From: Anaeromyxobacter dehalogenans
GTDB lineage: Bacteria; Myxococcota_A; UBA9042; DTJE01
Reading direction: 5' to 3'
NCBI GenBank assembly: GCA_020722625.1
Contig: DYKK01000018.1
Coordinates: 1-20,175, forward strand
DNA: 20,175 bases
Shown here: positions 17,147-20,175 of the stretch, piece by piece
Numbering within the stretch: the first letter of the stretch is position 1
Layout of the letters: each line of letters opens with the position of its first letter
The notes under the pieces: generated by a model
Databases searched by the model: none
What the model saw: only the letters and a program-made list of their open reading frames with translations
Told to the model about the DNA's origin: nothing
Position numbers and translations under genes: made by a program

Positions 17147-18172
17147 ATGAAGGCCCTTCAGATCCAGGAACACGGTCCCCCGGAGACGCTGCGGGTGGTG
17201 GACATCCCGGACCCGGTTCCCGGGGCGGGGGAAGTCCTGGTGCGGGTGAAGGCCTGCGCGTTGAACCACCTGGACACCTGGGTCCGGCGCGGGGTCCCCG
17301 GCCATCGCTTCCCGCTCCCCCTGGTCCCGGGGTCGGACGTGGCCGGCGTGATCGAGTCCGGCGAGGCGCCGGGTTTCCGCCCGGGGGACGAGGTCGTCGT
17401 GGCCCCGTTCACGACCTGCGGGCGGTGCGGACCGTGTCTGCGCGGCAACGAGGTGGCCTGCCGCGAGTACCGCATCCTGGGCGAATCGCGCGACGGCGGC
17501 TGCGCCGAGTTCGTGGCGGTCCCTCAGGTCTCCCTGTTCCGCAAGCCTCCCTCGCTGTCGTTCCCCGAGGCCGCGAGCGTCCTGCTCGCCCCCCTGACCG
17601 CCTACCACATGGTCGTGACCCGGGCCGCGGTCCGGCCCGGAGAGCACGTCCTGGTCACGGCCGCCGCCGGTGGGGTCGGGACCGCCGCGGTGCAGATCGC
17701 GCGTTCCCTGGGGGCTCGGGTGGTCGGGATTGTCGGGTCCGAGTCCAAGCGGGAGGCGGTCCTCGCGCTCGGGGCGTCCGAGGTGGTGGTCTGCCCGCCC
17801 GGCGGCGACCCGGTCCAGGCCGTCCAGGCCGCACTGGGGAAAACCGCCTTCGAGGTCGTCGTGGATTCCGTCGGAGGCCCCTTCTTCGAGGCCGGGATCC
17901 GACTGCTGAGGCCGTTCGGACGGCTCGTGACCTGCGGGGCCACGGCCTCCGGGACCGCCACCCTGGACCTGCGGCGCCTGTTCTTCCGGTCGCTGTCGGT
18001 CCTGGGTTCCACCATGGGATCGCGTCACGAGGTCTTCGAGGTCCTCCGCATGGTCGAGTCCGGCACCTTTCGCCCGGTCGTACACGCGGTCCTCCCGCTC
18101 GAGGACGCCGCCGAGGCGCACCGCATGCTCGAGGACCGGCGCGTGGTGGGCAAGGTGGTCCTCGTCCCCTGA
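17147..18172 (+). CDS. Zinc-binding MDR-family NAD(P)-dependent dehydrogenase/quinone oxidoreductase-like
   Basis: A 341-residue cytoplasmic medium-chain dehydrogenase/reductase. The N-terminal GroES-like domain has NHLDTWVRRG (40-49) and GSDVAGVIE (62-70). Four cysteines, CGRCGPC plus C105 (91, 94, 97, 105), form the structural zinc lobe. The Rossmann domain has AAAGGVGTAAVQIA (172-185). The position of the usual catalytic zinc cysteine appears to be Asn40, so a zinc-independent or altered active site is possible, as in quinone-reductase-like members; this is judged from a manual alignment. The ATG has GAGGAG at 5 nt and follows the membrane protein gene by 14 bp. Substrate unknown. Confidence 0.9.
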   Translation: MKALQIQEHGPPETLRVVDIPDPVPGAGEVLVRVKACALNHLDTWVRRGVPGHRFPLPLVPGSDVAGVIESGEAPGFRPGDEVVVAPFTTCGRCGPCLRGNEVACREYRILGESRDGGCAEFVAVPQVSLFRKPPSLSFPEAASVLLAPLTAYHMVVTRAAVRPGEHVLVTAAAGGVGTAAVQIARSLGARVVGIVGSESKREAVLALGASEVVVCPPGGDPVQAVQAALGKTAFEVVVDSVGGPFFEAGIRLLRPFGRLVTCGATASGTATLDLRRLFFRSLSVLGSTMGSRHEVFEVLRMVESGTFRPVVHAVLPLEDAAEAHRMLEDRRVVGKVVLVP

Positions 18173-18197
18173 CCCCGGGTCCTCGCGGTCACCAGAC

Positions 18198-18224
18198 CAC
18201 GGACCGAGGAATTCCGTCCGTGGG
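18198..18224 (+). terminator. Perfect 8-bp hairpin after the MDR gene
   Basis: CCACGGAC (18198-18205) pairs with GTCCGTGG (18217-18224) across an 11-nt loop containing the palindrome GGAATTCC. It begins 25 bp after the stop codon. There is no immediate T-tract; a TTTTT run at 18258-18262 follows a weaker CGGC/GCCG stem. It may be a terminator, an mRNA 3' stabiliser or an operator for the next gene. Confidence 0.5.
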
Positions 18225-18302
18225 TTCGGGGAACAGGAATTCGGCATTGCGCGCCGGTTTTTCGTATCATGGGGTTCGGGAATGGTCCCGAGGCCCTGGG
18301 GA

Positions 18303-19160
18303 ATGGCCATGCGCGCCTTCCGGACCCTGGTCATCGCGGCGGTCTTCGTCTCGTGCTCCGGCCCGGACGGAGGGGAGCGCCCCCCGGACGCCGCGTTCGC
18401 GCAAGACGCTTCCGCCGGCAGCGACGTCCGCCTCCTCCCGGACGCCCTCGTCCTGGAACCCGGCGCGCCCGACTTCTCCCCGGGTGGACCGCCCGAGGAC
18501 CCTGGCAAGCCGTCCTCGCCGGACGCCCTCGCGATGGACCCGGGCGACGGCGGCGCGCCGTCCGACCTGCCGCCCGCGCAGGACCCGGGGGCGGACGTGG
18601 TTCCCGACGCCACGGTCCCGGCCGACCCGGGGGCCGCGCCCGACGCGGACGCGCCCATCGCCGGCCGCTGCGGGCCCTCGGGCGAGCCGTGCGGACCCGG
18701 CATGGCCTGCCTTCCGGACGACGAGACCGGCATCCCCAGGTGTCGCTTCGTGGCGGAGTGCTCGGAACAGGGGATGGTCGAGGCGGAGGACCTCCTCGAC
18801 TTCTTCCTGTCGTCCACGAGTCTCTACCTCAAGGTCAAGGCACGGGTCTGGGTGGGGCCGGCGATGTGCACGGCGACCCCGTGTTCCGCGGATCACCCCT
18901 GCTGCAACGCGTGCTTCGCCCCGCTGGTCGTCGGGGACAAGAAGTTCCCGGTCGTCCTGCTGGGCCAGGGGGTCACGTTCGGCTGCCAGGGGTCCGAGTG
19001 CGATTACTCTCTCGCCTGCTCCCCGATGAAGCCGGACGCCTGGTATCTGATCTGGGGGACGATCAGCCTGATCGGGGGCGAGGCGCAGTTCTTCGTGGAC
19101 TCGTTCTGTCCCGCCCCCGATTCGCCTCGACGGTCTCGGAAACACGACGGAACACCTTGA
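18303..19160 (+). CDS. Cys-rich secreted lipoprotein
   Basis: A 285-residue predicted lipoprotein with signal MAMRAFRTLVIAAVFVSC and lipidation at Cys18. A low-complexity Asp/Pro/Gly/Ala linker (19-120) of the kind common in myxobacterial surface proteins follows. The C-terminal domain (122-285) has 13 further cysteines (123, 130, 136, 147, 153, 189, 194, 200, 201, 204, 228, 233, 239, 269 including the last; an even 14), notably CSADHPCCNAC (194-204) and GCQGSEC (227-233), implying disulfides outside the cytoplasm. I recognise no named family. Start: ATG at 18303 is preferred because it gives a compact signal peptide; 18282 and 18309 are in-frame alternatives. A TATCAT sequence at 18265-18270 could be a -10 element, but no good -35 is seen. 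Confidence 0.8.
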   Translation: MAMRAFRTLVIAAVFVSCSGPDGGERPPDAAFAQDASAGSDVRLLPDALVLEPGAPDFSPGGPPEDPGKPSSPDALAMDPGDGGAPSDLPPAQDPGADVVPDATVPADPGAAPDADAPIAGRCGPSGEPCGPGMACLPDDETGIPRCRFVAECSEQGMVEAEDLLDFFLSSTSLYLKVKARVWVGPAMCTATPCSADHPCCNACFAPLVVGDKKFPVVLLGQGVTFGCQGSECDYSLACSPMKPDAWYLIWGTISLIGGEAQFFVDSFCPAPDSPRRSRKHDGTP

Positions 19161-19180
19161 TTTGTCGCGGTTTCGTGCCG

Positions 19181-19202
19181 GCCGCGACTTGGAAGTCGCG
19201 GC
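19181..19202. terminator. Near-perfect palindrome downstream of the Cys-rich lipoprotein
   Basis: GCCGCGACTT, GG, AAGTCGCGGC: a 10-bp inverted repeat around two bases, 21 bp after the stop codon. It could be a hairpin terminator without T-tract or a REP-like element. The flanking GTCGCGG at 19164-19170 partly repeats the right arm. Confidence 0.55.
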
Positions 19203-19290
19203 TCCAGGGCGGTGAAATGAAACGAAGCAGGTTTTCTGCATATTCGAAGACTCGCGAGAATTGACGGTGGATTCGGGCCAGCCCCCGACG

Positions 19291-19319
19291 TTGACGAACC
19301 CCACGGCGCCTCCTAGACT
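19291..19319 (+). promoter_or_regulatory. Sigma70-type promoter for the SDR gene
   Basis: TTGACG (19291-19296, 5 of 6 to TTGACA), a 17-bp spacer, then TAGACT (19314-19319, 4 of 6 to TATAAT). Transcription would start near 19326, leaving a leader of about 26 nt with AAAGG (19342-19346) 5 nt before the GTG. Another TTGACG at 19261 has no matching -10. Confidence 0.6.
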
Positions 19320-19351
19320 CGTCGCGACGCCGGACGCACGGAAAGGCGGCC

Positions 19352-20107
19352 GTGGACCTTGCCACCGGTTCCCCTGATCGACCCTCGCGGCCCGTGGCGC
19401 TCGTCACGGGGGCGTCCCGCCGGGTCGGGCGGGCCATCGCGCTGGACCTGGCCCGGTGCGGCCACGACCTCGCCGTCCACTTCCGGTCCTCCGCGGACGC
19501 GGCGGAGGAGGTCGCGGCCCTGTGCGCGCCCAGCGGAGTCCGGGCGGTCCCCATCCCGGCGGACCTCACCCGACCGGAGGACGTCGCGGGGCTCTTCCAG
19601 CGGATTGACGACGAGTTCGGACGCCTCGACGTCCTGGTCAACAACGCGGCGGTGTTCCGGCGCACTCCCGCCTGGGACCTCGACCTGGAGGACCTCGACC
19701 TGCACCTCGCCACGAACCTGAAGGCCCCGTATCTGTGCTCCGTCCTCGCGGCGCGCCGGATGCGGGACCGCGGCGGCGGCTGCATCGTGAACATCGCGGA
19801 CGTGGCCGCAGACCGCCCGTTCCGCGACCATGTCCCCTATTGCATCTCGAAGGCGGCCCTCGTCATGATGACCCGCGCCATGGCCAAGGCCTACGCACCG
19901 GTCATCCGGGTCAACGCGGTCTCCCCCGGCACGGTCCTGTTCCGGCCGGACGAGGACCACGACCTCCGGCGCCGGGTCACGGCCCGCATCCCGCGCGGCA
20001 GGATCGGGTCCCCGGAGGACGTGGCCCGCGCCGTCCGGTTCCTCGTGGAATCCCCCCACGTCACGGGCGCGGTGATCCCGGTGGACGGAGGCCGGTCGCT
20101 GGCCTGA
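19352..20107 (+). CDS. Pteridine reductase-like short-chain dehydrogenase/reductase
   Basis: A 251-residue cytoplasmic SDR. The cofactor motif is TGASRRVGRA (19-28), where the Arg pair suits NADPH, followed by NNAAV (97-101). The catalytic positions are Asp150 in NIAD, Tyr163 and Lys167 in YCISK. The usual SDR serine is replaced by Asp with a 13-residue spacing to Tyr, exactly as in PTR1 of Leishmania (Asp181, Tyr194, Lys198). This points to pteridine/dihydrofolate reduction (PTR1 or FolM type) rather than a FabG-like role. The C-terminus has IRVNAVSPGTVLFR and GAVIPVDGGRSL as in the family. The start is GTG with AAAGG 5 nt upstream and a good promoter. It is a single gene with no partner in the window. 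No folate gene is adjacent, so the role is inferred from residues only. Confidence 0.85.
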   Translation: MDLATGSPDRPSRPVALVTGASRRVGRAIALDLARCGHDLAVHFRSSADAAEEVAALCAPSGVRAVPIPADLTRPEDVAGLFQRIDDEFGRLDVLVNNAAVFRRTPAWDLDLEDLDLHLATNLKAPYLCSVLAARRMRDRGGGCIVNIADVAADRPFRDHVPYCISKAALVMMTRAMAKAYAPVIRVNAVSPGTVLFRPDEDHDLRRRVTARIPRGRIGSPEDVARAVRFLVESPHVTGAVIPVDGGRSLA

Positions 20108-20137
20108 CGACGAAGAAACTCGACGCGAACCTGGAGC

Positions 20138-20175
20138 CGCGGGCACCTGGACAAGTTCACGAACAGGGTCAGAGG
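20138..20175 (-). repeat. Partial third copy of the dispersed repeat at the window edge
   Basis: Read on the minus strand, CTGACCCTGTTCGTGAACTT then GTCCAGG matches CTGACACTGTTCCTGAACCT then GTCCACT at 132-157, with three differences in the first 24 bases. It starts about 30 bp after the SDR stop codon and runs off the window. Confidence 0.65.

Noticed and set aside
18265..18270. TATCAT as a firm promoter -10 for the Cys-rich lipoprotein
   Set aside because: The hexamer is good, but no acceptable -35 lies at normal spacing, so it is only mentioned in the gene entry.
19261..19266. A second TTGACG as an upstream -35 element
   Set aside because: No -10-like hexamer occurs 16-18 bp downstream; the copy at 19291 fits much better.

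Overview
The window is very GC-rich DNA (about 70% by eye) with tightly packed genes and strong G/C preference at third codon positions. It carries several secreted lipoproteins with Asp/Pro/Gly-rich linkers, an IPT/TIG domain, and a Hanks-type Ser/Thr kinase with a PEGA domain. This points to Myxococcota or a related deltaproteobacterial lineage; that is an inference from gene style, with no marker gene to confirm it. Most genes are housekeeping or conserved types. I see no CRISPR array, transposase, phage gene, toxin-antitoxin pair or rRNA/tRNA gene.

Layout. 1-536: non-coding repeats (a period-7 GGGGTCC-like array, a CACTGA/CACTGT array and an 85-bp perfect direct repeat), then a short leader. 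537-5081, plus strand: an IPT/TIG lipoprotein, a DUF4349-type membrane-anchored protein and a POT/PTR2-family transporter. 5089-15019, minus strand: a dense eight-gene block, read from the right: type II DnaJ, S58/P1-family peptidase, lipoprotein, Ser/Thr kinase-PEGA, ThpR (RNA 2',3'-cyclic phosphodiesterase), GlnE (glutamine synthetase adenylyltransferase), IlvE (branched-chain aminotransferase) and a short, divergent RsmI-like methyltransferase. Several junctions overlap or nearly touch, so groups of these genes are probably co-transcribed and translationally coupled. 15020-15437: a second non-coding repeat locus between the divergent dnaJ and a membrane protein. 15438-18172, plus strand: an unrecognised multi-pass membrane protein and a zinc-binding MDR oxidoreductase. 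18303-20107: a Cys-rich lipoprotein and a pteridine-reductase-like SDR behind a good sigma70-type promoter. 20138-20175: the start of a third copy of the repeat.

How the genes relate. GlnE (nitrogen-dependent control of glutamine synthetase) and IlvE (glutamate-dependent transamination) both belong to nitrogen and amino-acid metabolism; the peptide transporter and the S58 peptidase could feed the same pools. The kinase abuts ThpR by 4 nt. No single new pathway emerges from the gene content.

The features I could least explain are the composite dispersed repeat seen at three intergenic places, the RsmI-like protein with altered signature motifs and no C-terminal domain, and the number of probable TTG start codons (up to four in about fifteen genes).
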